DNA from: Streptomyces platensis | GTDB lineage: Bacteria; Actinomycetota; Actinomycetes; Streptomycetales; Streptomycetaceae | Direction: 5' to 3' | Assembly: GCF_008704855.1 (NCBI RefSeq) | Contig: NZ_CP023691.1 | Span: 4,836,001 to 4,900,000 of the forward strand | DNA length: 64,000 nt | Part shown: positions 17,663 to 26,918 of the stretch, one piece after another | How positions within the stretch are numbered: position 1 is the stretch's first letter | How the letters are laid out: each line of letters begins with the position of its first letter | Notes under the pieces: model-generated | Databases searched by the model: none | Seen by the model: the letters and a program-made list of their open reading frames with translations, nothing else | What the model was told of the DNA's origin: nothing | Position numbers and translations under genes: made by a program

Positions 17663-17694
17663 GTGACAGAGCACCCCTCCACGATGTGTAGACT
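17663..17694 (+). promoter_or_regulatory. candidate tRNA-Thr promoter
   Basis: GTGACA (17663-17668) and TAGACT (17689-17694) resemble -35 and -10 hexamers, with a somewhat long 20-base spacer (18 if GACAGA at 17665 is used). The -10 box ends 14 bases before the tRNA. Confidence 0.45.
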
Positions 17695-17708
17695 GGGCCG
17701 CGCACCAA

Positions 17709-17782
17709 GCCGCCTTAGCTCAGTTGGCCAGAGCAACGCACTCGTAATGCGTAGGTCTCGGGTTCGAATCCCGAAGGCGGCT
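17709..17782 (+). tRNA. tRNA-Thr (anticodon CGU)
   Basis: A 74-base cloverleaf. The acceptor stem GCCGCCT pairs with AGGCGGC (17775-17781) and the discriminator T is 17782. The anticodon arm ACGCA/TGCGT has loop CTCGTAA, giving anticodon CGT and reading ACG codons. The T arm is TCGGG/CCCGA with loop TTCGAAT. CCA is not encoded. The 3' half is a typical integration target, and a broken integrase lies directly downstream. Confidence 0.96.
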
Positions 17783-17787
17783 CTGCG

Positions 17788-17823
17788 AAACCCCAGGACT
17801 CACTCGCCGTGACCTGGGGTTTT
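17788..17823 (+). terminator. tRNA-Thr terminator
   Basis: Inverted repeat AAACCCCAGG (17788-17797) and CCTGGGGTTT (17813-17822) followed by T, five bases after the tRNA. It would also end transcription coming from the integrase remnant on the other strand. Confidence 0.85.
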
Positions 17824-17911
17824 GTGTTGCTCGGGGCATGACGCGTCACACGGCCAGTGGTGCCGTGGGATGGATTGCGTGAGCGATGCGTGAGCGGGGG
17901 CGCTCAGAGAC

Positions 17912-18996
17912 CTACTTCGTGGGCTTCCGGAGCTTGGCCTTCTTGTCGGCCTTGGGCTGGGCTTTCGCCTTGTTCTTCGGTTTGCCTCCCCTGCCCTTAC
18001 CGGCGTTCTTCGCCGCGGCCTTCTTGGTCTTCTCCTTCTTCGCGGCCTTTCGGGCTGCCTTCTCCGCCTCGGCCTTGCGTTGAAGCGGCACCAGCTTCGC
18101 CGTCGCCTCGGCGGCGCTCTTGCCGACCTGGGGCAGGACGCTCTGGTAGATGTCGCGCGTGATGCGGGTGTCGCTGTGCCCGAGCGTGTCCGACACGATC
18201 TTGATGTCGATGCCGGCGGCCAGCATGAGGGTGGCCGCGCCGTGACGCAGATCGTGCAGCCGGATCGGCGGGAGGCCGGAGGCGGCAACGAGGCGCTCGA
18301 AGAGGTCGGTCACCTTGCTGGGGTGCAGCCCGGAGCCGTCCTCCTGGGTGAAGACAAGGCCCATTCCATCCAGGCCGAGCCCCACTCATTACGGTCCGCA
18401 TCCTGCCGTTCGCGGTGCTGCTTCAGGACGTTGACGGTGTCCTCATCGAGCGCGATCACGCGGTATCCGCTGCCGGTCTTGGGGTCGGAGGCCTCGACCT
18501 CCCAACCGTCCTGCACGAGGTGCGAGGAGACCGTGAGGGCGTGGGTGTCGAGGTTCGTCTCCGACCACTGCTATCCGCACGCCTCACCACGGCGCAGGGC
18601 ACGGAAGGCGATCAGGTGTCACATTGCGTACAGCCGGTCGTCGGCGACGAAGTCGAGGAAGGAGCCGGTCGGTTGCGGCGTCCAGACCATCACGGGCGAC
18701 GGCCTCTCGCCCGTCTGCTCCCACTTGGCGACCACGTCCGACCACACCAGGGCCTTCGGTTTGCGTACGGGGGCGATCTCGACGTGGGCGGTCGGGTTGA
18801 ACGTGATGATCTGCTGCTCGATCGCGTCGTTCAGAGCCGCGCGGAGCGTGGCCTTGATGTGCAGGCGGATGGCGGGCCCGGTGACGCGGCGGAAGGGCGG
18901 CATCGCGTCGATAGCGTCCTTCATCGCCTTGCGGCAGGCACGGTTCTGGTCGAACTCTTCCCAAGGCGCCCTCCCCTTGGAGTTAGCGCCTCCGTG
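17912..18996 (-). pseudogene. decayed tyrosine recombinase (integrase)
   Basis: Read in two frames, the region encodes the core-binding and catalytic domains of an actinobacterial phage/ICE integrase. The N-terminal part of the coding frame (about 18996-18622) ends at a TGA (18621-18619). Reading continues after it in the same frame through FRALRRGEACG to a TAG (18573-18571) and on to about 18380. A frameshift there is followed by a good C-terminal catalytic domain with HDLRHG, LGHSDTRIT and the nucleophile Tyr in DIYQSVLPQ, then a Lys/Ala-rich tail. The extreme N-terminal domain is missing or unrecognisable. Two stops plus a frameshift mean it cannot be functional. Its position beside tRNA-Thr marks the edge of an integrated element. 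Confidence 0.85.
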
Positions 18997-19460
18997 ACCC
19001 CATCTCTCACGAGGGTGGAGGTAAAGCGGTGCGATGTGCCTCCGCTCCGGAAGGAGGCCGCATCGAGGCGCCTTTCGCTTCGTGACTGGGCTGCTCGGGA
19101 ACCTACGAGGGCGTTCCTGCGCCAACGGCAGTGGATACCGCCGAAGGCCCGGGGATGTCCTAGGGCGGCGCATCTATGGTCGGCGCGCTGTCCGAGCCAG
19201 AAGCCCGGCTGCCGGAGTCGTCCAGCGGTCCAGATCCCAGCCTTATCGTCGACCGTGATGCTGGCCCGATTCGGCTCCAGGAGGTTGAGCGATGCCAGCA
19301 GTACGCCGCCCCCGTGCACCACGATGGCGGCGACCCTTATCGCACATCGACCTTCTGCCGTGTATGTCATGTCTTAATTGCATTGACCGAGATCGTCTTG
19401 GGCTCCGGTGCTACGGTCGCCCGCATGACGCTCTAGGCACCTTCGGCGCGCCCCGTCGAC
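18997..19460. other. remnant DNA without a confident gene
   Basis: This 464-base stretch between the integrase remnant and the next gene has no complete gene I can support. On the minus strand, from about 19370, an open frame begins with a segment (IRVAAIVVHGGGVLLAS) that resembles the first strand of a NUDIX hydrolase. It lacks the NUDIX box and degenerates, so it may be a fragment. No excisionase-like small HTH protein was recognised. Confidence 0.3.
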
Positions 19461-20285
19461 TTGCGAGGCGAACCGGTTGACAACGTTCTCGATCACGTAG
19501 CGCGATCCCTTCAAGTCGAGTTGGACCGGGACACGGTGGTACACAAGCGCCGCTCGGTCGGAGCGCGGACGGACCGGCATACGTGGATCCGTATCGAGCG
19601 GCGAGGGCTCGACAAAATCGGCGTGCCGGGCTGGAACGGCACCGAGTGCGCTGCGCGTCTGGAAGGCATTGCGCAGCCCGTCTGGCGGGGGTGTGTGGTG
19701 TGGCGAGAAGCGGACGAACCCGTGATGTGGCGGGTCGATGAGACCGAGCTCTTGCCGAGTACGCCCATCGGCAACGCGATCCTCAGCGAGGACCCGAAGC
19801 TGCGAGACACGTGGTGGCAGGCGTTCAACGCTTCCCTGGACGCGCTTGCCGAACAGGACACGAGCCGCGTCGCCACTCCCGACACCGTCACCATTACGCA
19901 GGCTCTCGTCACCGAAGCCATTCGCAGCATCTCTCCGTCCCACGATTTCGATACGACCGTCCAGAGCTGGGTGCCCGCCCACGCGGATCTGCACTGGGCC
20001 AACATGACCGCGCCGACCTTCTGCCTCTTCGACCGGGAGGACCGGGGCGGCGCGCCGCGAGGGCTGGACTCGGCTTCGCTGTGGGGAAGTTCCCTCGCCG
20101 TTCCGGCTCTGGCCGATCGCGTATGGCGAGAACGAAGGCGCGACTTCGAGAGCCGGGGCGGCAAGCTGATGACGCTGTTCGTCTGCTCGAAGATCCTGGG
20201 GCCGAACGCGCACCCGGAGGACCCCCGTCTCACGCCCACTCGCCGTGTGGCGGAGCGGATCGTCTCGGAGCTTCAGGTGGGCTGA
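19461..20285 (+). CDS. APH-like phosphotransferase family protein
   Basis: A 274-aa protein with the kinase-like catalytic loop HADLHWANM (about residues 171-179), matching the HxDxxxxN motif of aminoglycoside-phosphotransferase-like folds. A later segment (LFDREDRGGAPRGLD) sits where the metal-binding Asp is expected. The N-terminal P-loop region is poorly conserved, so substrate and activity are open; in Streptomyces such proteins are usually of unknown role. The start is uncertain: TTG 19461 is the first possible codon, because an in-frame TAG lies a few codons upstream after a short ATG-ACG-CTC. It overlaps the 3' end of the convergent aldo/keto reductase by 13 bases and sits in a decaying region, so it may itself be damaged. 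Confidence 0.55.
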   Translation: MRGEPVDNVLDHVARSLQVELDRDTVVHKRRSVGARTDRHTWIRIERRGLDKIGVPGWNGTECAARLEGIAQPVWRGCVVWREADEPVMWRVDETELLPSTPIGNAILSEDPKLRDTWWQAFNASLDALAEQDTSRVATPDTVTITQALVTEAIRSISPSHDFDTTVQSWVPAHADLHWANMTAPTFCLFDREDRGGAPRGLDSASLWGSSLAVPALADRVWRERRRDFESRGGKLMTLFVCSKILGPNAHPEDPRLTPTRRVAERIVSELQVG

Positions 20286-20821
20286 TCGCGCAATCGGGCA
20301 CGAAGGAGGTTCCGGTACTCCTCGATTGCTCGCTCGTCGACCTGGCCTGCCAGAGCGTCGATCAGGCTAGGCAGCGGTGACGGATTCCAGGACGCGACGC
20401 CCCAGGCGCCGCACAGCCCGCTCGACGTGGCTTCCTCAAGGGCGGCGCATGCCTGGGCCAGGGCATCACGGCTATGAGCGGCGCCTTCGTGAAGCGAGTG
20501 TTCCGGGTTGTGCAGGAACACCAGATCCGGCTCGCGCCCAAGCTCCCGGATTGCCTGCTCCACGGCCCCGTACAGCCGCCGGGGAGCCAGTGAGTGGTCC
20601 GCCCCGTCCGGCGCCGGAAAGTAACCCACCTTCGTGGACAGCCGGAACTTCGGCAGGAGATCGCCGGCTGTCCGAGCCAGGACCTGATGGGAGCGGAAAC
20701 CGAGGTAGTTCGTGCTGGTGTCGATGGTGGTGACACCGAGGTCCAGTGCTCCGGTCAGGAGACGGCGTTCGTGACGAGACCGGTGTAGCCCGAGGACAAC
20801 TCGGGGGTCAGCGTCGCGCAT
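20273..20821 (-). CDS. short aldo/keto reductase family protein, probably truncated
   Basis: The frame from ATG 20821 encodes 182 aa with the N-terminal half of an aldo/keto reductase barrel. It has strand 1 (VVLGLHRS), the Asp/Tyr active-site region TIDTSTNYLGF, the Lys strand LSTKVGYF and the His strand LVFLHNPEHS. Family members are 270-330 aa, so the cofactor-binding C-terminal half is missing; the last about 25 residues (from AGQVDERAI) look like a different or shifted terminus. GGAGG lies just upstream of the start. This is probably an inactive remnant, although the N-terminal catalytic residues are intact. Confidence 0.55.
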   Translation of the reverse strand: MRDADPRVVLGLHRSRHERRLLTGALDLGVTTIDTSTNYLGFRSHQVLARTAGDLLPKFRLSTKVGYFPAPDGADHSLAPRRLYGAVEQAIRELGREPDLVFLHNPEHSLHEGAAHSRDALAQACAALEEATSSGLCGAWGVASWNPSPLPSLIDALAGQVDERAIEEYRNLLRARLRDQPT

Positions 20822-20961
20822 ATCTCCTCCTTCAGGAGGCTCTCGGCTACCTCCGCCACATCCGCTCCGACAACGGCTGCTGCCTGCTCCACCAGGACTG
20901 GCTTGCCGCTCAGCAGGAGACGCAGTGCAGGCACAGCCTTGGTCGTGAGGGGGTCGCACAC
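20755..20961 (-). CDS. small helical protein, possible winged-helix fragment
   Basis: A 68-aa frame from GTG 20961 containing regular helical pattern ALRLLLSGKPVLVEQAAAVVGADVAEVAESLLKE written in segments of a winged-helix type (a helix, then a turn helix). It overlaps the start of the aldo/keto reductase by 67 bases in another frame, which argues against both being intact. It could be an upstream regulator gene whose 3' end was shifted into its neighbour. Weak call. Confidence 0.3.
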   Translation of the reverse strand: MCDPLTTKAVPALRLLLSGKPVLVEQAAAVVGADVAEVAESLLKEEICATLTPELSSGYTGLVTNAVS

Positions 20962-21029
20962 GGCGCCACACTCGACCTGCTGCCCGTCACCGCACCGGCC
21001 GCGCTCAGGGCCAGCCGGCCGAGACGATG

Positions 21030-21682
21030 GTGGACTGCTGTTCCGGGACGAGTTCCTCAACCACCGCGGCCTGGTCGAGTTCATGTACGTCTACTGGCGA
21101 CTGGTCACCGAGGTCGCCGATGCCTGCGGGAGGGAGGCCGCCTGGCGGGTGGCTCAACTCTGTGTCACCGAACTCGTGTCAAACATGATCACTCACGTCG
21201 GCCGGGGCACTCCGGCGACGCTGGCCGTTTCATGAGCGGCACTCGCCTTCGTATCGAGGTCCACGATCCGGACGCGAGAGCCTCACCGGTTCTCGTCGAG
21301 ACTACCGATGATGCCGAGACGGGGGCGCGGCATGGCACTCGTCGCCGCCCACTCGGACCGGTGGGGCGTTCAGCTTCTGGCCGAGCGCAAGGTCACCTGG
21401 GTGGAACTCGCGACCGGTCTGAGCACCCCGCACGGTCACAGCCGGAACGTGCATTTCTCAAGGGCCGAAAACGCCATCGGCTGCTACGAAGTTCGGCAGC
21501 CTGTACGTCCGGCCACGTCGAACAGGTTGATGACCACCGTCGCCGAGACGACGGCGGCCGAGGTCAACGCTGACCTCCTTCATTGGCTCCGGGTGCACGG
21601 CCATGACGCGGACGAGGTCCTCGACCGCGCCCAGTTGCGCTTCGAGCTGGACGCAGGACGTATTGCGAAGTGCGCGACTTGA
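21030..21682 (+). pseudogene. frameshifted regulatory ATP-binding protein (HATPase, RsbW-like)
   Basis: Three frames join into one Streptomyces-type serine-kinase-like ATP-binding protein. The N box VTELVSNMITHVG ends in a stop at about 21235 in the first frame. The D box region SGTRLRIEVHDPD continues from about 21232 in the next frame. After an extra G in a G-run near 21324, the first frame resumes with GMALVAAHSDRWGVQLL (G2 box region). Two single-base indels of opposite sign therefore break the gene. The downstream part (from about 21440) runs on into a second small conserved protein segment ending LRFELDAGRIAK. It lies between the recombinase scar and the defence island. Confidence 0.7.
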
Positions 21683-21798
21683 CGCTCCGGGCTGCGCTCT
21701 CCCGACTTTCGGAGCCGTTGAGGCAGTTTCTCTGGCTCCGAAACCGGGAGAACGGCACGTGTCGGATCACCATCGGTGCCATTGCGGATGATTCGACG

Positions 21799-23664
21799 TC
21801 ACTGCCCCAGGACGCCCTCGAAGTACCCGAGTCGAGGGTCGTCGGGGGTACCGACGAGCAGGGCGCGGTCGAGCAGGATGTTGTTGTGCTCGCAACTCGT
21901 CTCCGGGAGCATGACGCAGGCGTGGCAGGCCGCCAGGTTGATTCCGCCGGCACCGGACGCCTCGGTCTCCATACAGAGCGGGTCCGAGGAACACCACTCG
22001 GCACGGTGGACGGCCGAACGCACCGTACGACCGAGAGTCTCCGGTTCACCTTGGGCGACCAGACCACCCAGGCTGCCCGCCGAGTCGCTCGTCGCCGTGT
22101 AGACGAGTACGCCGGCCATGTCGTCGGCGGCGTACAGGCGCTCGCGCAGGGCCGCGGCGGGGTAACCCGCCTCCAGGCTCCACTCGTTGATGAGGACGTG
22201 GGCCAGCGTGTGCAGCAGCACCATGCGAGGGGTAGCGGGGGAGGGTACGACCCTGCTCGGGTCATTGGCCCGCTGCTCGAGCACCCGCTGGTGGGCGGTA
22301 CGCATCCGCTCGACCCGGGCTGCCACCGCCACACTCTTTTCCCAGGCGCCGAGTCGGTCCTCGTCCAATCGGAGGAAGACTCCCTCACCCCGTACCTCCA
22401 TGGCCGGGAGCCAGCGCAGGGGACGTTCCGACAGCGGCATCTCCGTGGAGTCGGTCGTCGATTCGGCGTCGACGAGCCGGGTGAACGCCTTCAGGGCGCG
22501 CACCTCGCGAAGCTTCTTGACCAGCATCGGGCCCGTGACGCCGAGCGGGTCGAGCACGCTCTGGTCGCCCAGCGGGTTCTCACAGACGAACTGCTCGTTG
22601 CGGGAGTGCTCGCTCTCGTCGTTGCCCGCGCGGAGACGCTCGTACTCCTTGTTGCGCAGCGCGCGGTAGCGGTGGTCGAAGGTGGGGGCCGACTCGCTGT
22701 CGGGTTCCTCCGCGCGCTCCGCGTCGAGGAGCGCCATCACCTCGTCCAGGGGTACCGGACACTTTCCCTTGAAAGCGCCTTTGAGATAGATCTCGACTTG
22801 CTCGCGTGCGTCGTACTCACGGAGCGCTGCCCAGTGTTCGGCGAGCGGATCCGAGCGGCCGTCGCTCCACGGCGGGATGGAGAGCGCCGACTTCAGCACC
22901 GGCTGCCACAATGCCGACGAACCTCGCTGAAGTGTGCGCAGAGGGAGCCCGCACTCCTGAGTGGGGACGGACGCACCGAGCCACGGGCGGGTTCCTTGAC
23001 ACTTGAGGCCCAGGTCCCTGAGTGCGCTCCTGCGGAAGGCACCCTCCATCGAGACCTCGGGAGCTTGCCCACAGGCGCAGGAGACGAGGATGGAGCGGAG
23101 CGCGGAGGTGCGTCCGGACGTGCGCATCTTGAGCTTCCCATCGCACTGTGCCGCCCTCGTGGCACCACGGTCCGTGGAGCGGTGCACCCACTGCCAGTAC
23201 GGGAACTCGCCGAGGTGTCCGGCCTCGCAGGCGACGACGAAACGGGAGGGGACCAGGTCGACCTCGCACGTGCCGCAGACGCTTCGCCCGGCAGGCGGGT
23301 TGAAGTCGCGGTGCCGTTGCAGGTCATTGCACTCGGGGCAGAAGTGCATCAAGGGGAATCGTCGGACCCGGAGACCGTCCTTGCTGGTGTCGTCGGAAGC
23401 GGGCGGCAGCCGGAAGTAGTCGACGTCGAGCACTCGGGCCAGGCGCCGTTCATGGATCCTTGGGGACTCATCATGGCTCCAGCTCTGCTCGGCCTCATCG
23501 AGTCCCGAGACGATGAAGGACTCGTGGTCGACCGCGATGAGCGACCCGACGCCGTACGTGGTGATCGCCTGGGCACGGCGGACCGCACCACGCCGCGGCA
23601 GGTTGTGGGCGGGCGCGGCGCCGTTCGCGCCGGTCCGGCGACGGCGGGCGGGAGGTGGGGTCAT
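21799..23664 (-). CDS. drmB: DrmB, DUF1998 family DISARM protein
   Basis: A 621-aa protein starting at ATG 23664 (MTPPPARR), whose ATGA overlaps the drmA stop. The N terminus has the conserved RRAQAITTYGVGSLIAVDHESF. It is followed by zinc-ribbon pairs (FCPEC, CGTC and a VVACEAGHLGEFPYW segment). The C-terminal DUF1998 region has HTLAHVLINEW, a YTATSDSAGSLGGL segment and the final Cys/His cluster CHACVMLPETSCEHNN. This pattern is that of DrmB, the partner of the DrmA helicase in DISARM anti-phage systems. There it forms a complex with DrmA that loads on DNA ends and is restrained by DrmA until triggered. It is the last gene of the four-gene operon. A longer in-frame start at 23844 lies inside drmA and is rejected. 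Confidence 0.9.
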   Translation of the reverse strand: MTPPPARRRRTGANGAAPAHNLPRRGAVRRAQAITTYGVGSLIAVDHESFIVSGLDEAEQSWSHDESPRIHERRLARVLDVDYFRLPPASDDTSKDGLRVRRFPLMHFCPECNDLQRHRDFNPPAGRSVCGTCEVDLVPSRFVVACEAGHLGEFPYWQWVHRSTDRGATRAAQCDGKLKMRTSGRTSALRSILVSCACGQAPEVSMEGAFRRSALRDLGLKCQGTRPWLGASVPTQECGLPLRTLQRGSSALWQPVLKSALSIPPWSDGRSDPLAEHWAALREYDAREQVEIYLKGAFKGKCPVPLDEVMALLDAERAEEPDSESAPTFDHRYRALRNKEYERLRAGNDESEHSRNEQFVCENPLGDQSVLDPLGVTGPMLVKKLREVRALKAFTRLVDAESTTDSTEMPLSERPLRWLPAMEVRGEGVFLRLDEDRLGAWEKSVAVAARVERMRTAHQRVLEQRANDPSRVVPSPATPRMVLLHTLAHVLINEWSLEAGYPAAALRERLYAADDMAGVLVYTATSDSAGSLGGLVAQGEPETLGRTVRSAVHRAEWCSSDPLCMETEASGAGGINLAACHACVMLPETSCEHNNILLDRALLVGTPDDPRLGYFEGVLGQ

Positions 23665-26600
23665 CGGGTTCCCTCCATGAACAGGGCGGTCTCGGCATCG
23701 ACGTCGCGCAGGCTCCACAACGTGGACCATGCCTCGGCGTCCTGGGACGCGTCGTCGTACGCTTTTAGAAGCGAAGGGGTACGACTGCCCCTCTGAGGTT
23801 CGAACAGCAGGCCGTTGTGGATGTCGGCCTCGGCGCACCACCACTCGACGAACTCGTCGAAGGCCAGCGACACGGCGCCGGTCTCCTCCCTGGTGACCGC
23901 CTCCACGCGCCGCAGGAGGATCGACTTGATGCGTCCCCGGAGCACGTGTTCGTACGACTCGACCTGGCCGGCGCCCTCATTGGGCCGAGCGGCCGGGATC
24001 ATGATGCGGGCGAGGGCGACGATCACCGCGTGCAGGCCCCGGTCACGGGCCCGGGCGGAGAACGGGGTGACGGAGGTGGACTCGACCTCGCGGTACAGGG
24101 CCGAGTGGAAATGCTGGAAGCTCTCGTAGTGGGAACGGTCGCGGGCCCGGCTCGAGTTGAGCATGACCGCGACCAGCCCGGGGTGCGCGCGGCCGACACG
24201 GCTGGTGGCCTGGATGTACTCGGCGGTCGTCTGCGGCTGGCCCATCACGGCCATGAGGCCGAGGCGGTCCACGTCCACGCCGACCGCGATCATGTTGGTG
24301 GCCAGGAGGACGTCCACGGTGTCATCGTCGGGTCGCCGCTTTTCGATGCCCTTGAGGCGAGCGGGGATCTCGCTGGCGTCGATTCGACTTGTCAGCTCCG
24401 AGTAGTTGGCGACCGAGCGGACTTCCACCCCCTCCCGCTCGGCGAGCATCTCCAGATAGGCCACCACGTCGTCATGGACCTGGAGTTCGGCCGCGGACAG
24501 CAGCCGGAGGCTGTTGAAGTAGCCGACGAGACTCCAGTACGCGTCGCGCACCTCGTCCTCCGTCTTCGCCTGCTTGGCCCGGTGCAGCAGGGTGGCGTAC
24601 GTGCGGATGAGGAGGGTTGACTGGCTTGTGCCGGGGGCCAGGAGGCCGACGTAGCGGCGGCTCGCCTTTTCCTCGCGCGGGGTCTCCACGGCGAACCACG
24701 AGTCGCGGGCGTCCAGACCGGCGGGCGGGAACTGCCGCACTTCGCGAGCGAAGAGGTGGCGGCCCTGATCGGCGGCGCGACGAATGGTCGCCGTGGAGGC
24801 GATCACCTTGGGCTGGTCGGCGAGCGCGTCCACCGCGGTCTCGTAGAGGCCGGTGAGCGTGCCCAACGGCCCGGAGATCAGGTGGAGTTCGTCCTGGACG
24901 ATCAGCTCCGGGGGTGGGGTGCCGCCCTCCGGGGCGTCGTCGCGGTTGAAGAGCGCGGAGGTCGCCGGACGCCACGGCATCGACGCGAACTTGTCGACAG
25001 TGGCGATCACCAGAGTCGGCCGTGCGTCGTACACCGCCTCGTCGATCAGATGGACGGGCAGGCCGTCGGCGAAGTCGCAGTCCGCGCCGGGGCATCGGAC
25101 ATGCATCCGCCTGGCGTCCTCGTCGACTTCGTAGTTCCGTGCGTCGAGGCGGGTCCCGCACCAGGGGCAGGCGTGTAGCTGGACGGGATTCTCGGTCGCG
25201 AGGCGCTTGTCGAGGTTCTTCCGCAGCTCGTCGAGCTTCAGGCCTGCCACAGCCAGCGTGTTGGGGGTGGCCGAACGTCCCACCCACATGCCGACGGAGA
25301 ACTCCTCATGGCCCAACTCGGGCGTCCGGCGCCGCATGCGCTCCATGGCGCAGAGCAGGATCGTCGCGCGCTCGAACTGCTGGAGGGTGAGCAACCGCAG
25401 CGTGTAGCGCATGAGGACGGTGACACCGCCACCGTCCGCACCCTTGCGGATGCGACGCAGGAACGATGTGAGGGCGATCAGCCCGAGGTAGGCCTCCGTC
25501 TTGCCACCACCGGTGGGGAACCACAGCAGGTCGGAGATCTGCCGGTCGTGGTGGTCGCGGTCGTCGATGCCGGCCAGGCAGAGCAGCACGAACGCGATCT
25601 GAAAGGGGCGCCAGCGGCCGGCGGCCAGGTCGGGGGCCCCGACGCGTCCGTCCTTCACCCACTTGCTTCGGGCACGCTGTTCTGCCATGGCGCGGTTCGC
25701 GAGACGGAACGCGTGCATGAGATCGGGCTTGGTCCGCAGCAGCTCGATGCCCTCACAGATTCGGTCGAGCGCCTCGCGGCAGGCCGTCACCTGATCCCGC
25801 GCGGGCTTCTCGTGGGGGCCGCCCGTCAGGGCGTCTGCCTCGACCGACTTGCTGTCGATCCAGTGCTCGTATCCCGTGGCGAGTCCTTCCAGAGCGGCCA
25901 GGACCTCGGCATCGGACTGCTCGGCCAGCCCCAGCATGGACAGCGTCGAACTGTCGATCTCCGGGTTGGAGTCGGTGAGCAGCACCTCCACGGTGGGCAC
26001 GAACTGACTCCGTACCTCGGGGACGGCGGGCGTTTCGGCTTCGGTCATACCGATCGGCTGCGGAGTCCAGTCCCACTCGGCGGCGCAGCCGTGGCCGACC
26101 GCGAAGGTCGGGGCGTGGCGGTGCAGCAACCGGCTCGTGGCGATCTCCGGGTCATGGCCGGCCGCCGGGGCGGGACGCTCGACGAACGCGGTGGAGCCGT
26201 CGGCGGCCCGGACCGTCAGACCGCACTGGAACAGCGAGAAGGCGTCCTGGAGATCCCATTCTCCGACCTTCTGGCTGTTGATCAACGTGACCGTGACCGT
26301 GACCGTGCCGGTGTTCGGATCGAGACGCCGGACGTTGACGTGCAACGAGGCTTCCGGGGCGAGCTCGATCGCCTTCTTCGGATCCGGCTCGGTCACGTCG
26401 ATGGTCCGGTCAGGGAGGGCGAGTTCCTTGCGCCGCCACCGCTCCCGCTGGTCGGCGGTGGTACGGGCCTCGGCACGGCGGGCCGGGACGCGCCTGCCAT
26501 CGACGTCGGTGGGCTCGTAGACGGCCGCGTGGGCCGAGACCACGATCGAACTGCTTATGTCCGGGCGGACCGCGAAGGTGAGACCCATCGAGGAGGGGCG

Positions 26601-26918
26601 CCTGTCCCCCGAGGCGCCGACCTCCTGCGCGGTGCCGGACTCCTCGACGTCGTCGCGGGTGAGCAGAGGGGCGGCGTCCAGTCCTTGCTGTTCTCCAACG
26701 TCGTCGTCCTGCTGCGCTTTTGCGGCCCTGTCCGCGGCACGCGGATACAGCACGCCGGTCAGGTAGCGGTCGATCGGCGCGTCCTGGGTGAGTACCTCGT
26801 CCCGATCGTCCGGCATAGCGTCCTCGGCGGGGCCGAGGAGCTCACGGCGGAGTCCCACGAGGAGTTCCTCGTCCCTGACCCGGTAATGCTCGGAGTGTCG
26901 GCCTGCCACCTGCGTCAT
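23661..26918 (-). CDS. drmA: DrmA, DISARM SF2 helicase
   Basis: A 1085-aa helicase. The N terminus (LVGLRRELLGPAED, then RYLTGVLYPR) is the typical start of DrmA. An N-terminal beta-rich domain of about 400 residues precedes the helicase core: Walker A FPTGGGKTEAY near residue 470, a zinc knuckle with CPWC and CPGADC near 585-615, motif II as QDELH near 675, STATIRR as motif III near 710, and motif VI QATSRVGR near 935. The DELH box and the inserted zinc module are characteristic of the DrmA/DUF1998-linked helicases. The ATG at 26918 overlaps the stop of the upstream UvrD-like gene (ATGA), and its own stop overlaps the drmB start, so all are coupled. Expected role: DNA binding and translocation in the defence complex. 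Confidence 0.92.
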   Translation of the reverse strand: MTQVAGRHSEHYRVRDEELLVGLRRELLGPAEDAMPDDRDEVLTQDAPIDRYLTGVLYPRAADRAAKAQQDDDVGEQQGLDAAPLLTRDDVEESGTAQEVGASGDRRPSSMGLTFAVRPDISSSIVVSAHAAVYEPTDVDGRRVPARRAEARTTADQRERWRRKELALPDRTIDVTEPDPKKAIELAPEASLHVNVRRLDPNTGTVTVTVTLINSQKVGEWDLQDAFSLFQCGLTVRAADGSTAFVERPAPAAGHDPEIATSRLLHRHAPTFAVGHGCAAEWDWTPQPIGMTEAETPAVPEVRSQFVPTVEVLLTDSNPEIDSSTLSMLGLAEQSDAEVLAALEGLATGYEHWIDSKSVEADALTGGPHEKPARDQVTACREALDRICEGIELLRTKPDLMHAFRLANRAMAEQRARSKWVKDGRVGAPDLAAGRWRPFQIAFVLLCLAGIDDRDHHDRQISDLLWFPTGGGKTEAYLGLIALTSFLRRIRKGADGGGVTVLMRYTLRLLTLQQFERATILLCAMERMRRRTPELGHEEFSVGMWVGRSATPNTLAVAGLKLDELRKNLDKRLATENPVQLHACPWCGTRLDARNYEVDEDARRMHVRCPGADCDFADGLPVHLIDEAVYDARPTLVIATVDKFASMPWRPATSALFNRDDAPEGGTPPPELIVQDELHLISGPLGTLTGLYETAVDALADQPKVIASTATIRRAADQGRHLFAREVRQFPPAGLDARDSWFAVETPREEKASRRYVGLLAPGTSQSTLLIRTYATLLHRAKQAKTEDEVRDAYWSLVGYFNSLRLLSAAELQVHDDVVAYLEMLAEREGVEVRSVANYSELTSRIDASEIPARLKGIEKRRPDDDTVDVLLATNMIAVGVDVDRLGLMAVMGQPQTTAEYIQATSRVGRAHPGLVAVMLNSSRARDRSHYESFQHFHSALYREVESTSVTPFSARARDRGLHAVIVALARIMIPAARPNEGAGQVESYEHVLRGRIKSILLRRVEAVTREETGAVSLAFDEFVEWWCAEADIHNGLLFEPQRGSRTPSLLKAYDDASQDAEAWSTLWSLRDVDAETALFMEGTR

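Noticed and set aside
20903-21235. 110-aa plus-strand ORF as a separate gene
   Set aside because: Its C-terminal half is the N-box half of the frameshifted ATP-binding protein; reported as part of the pseudogene.
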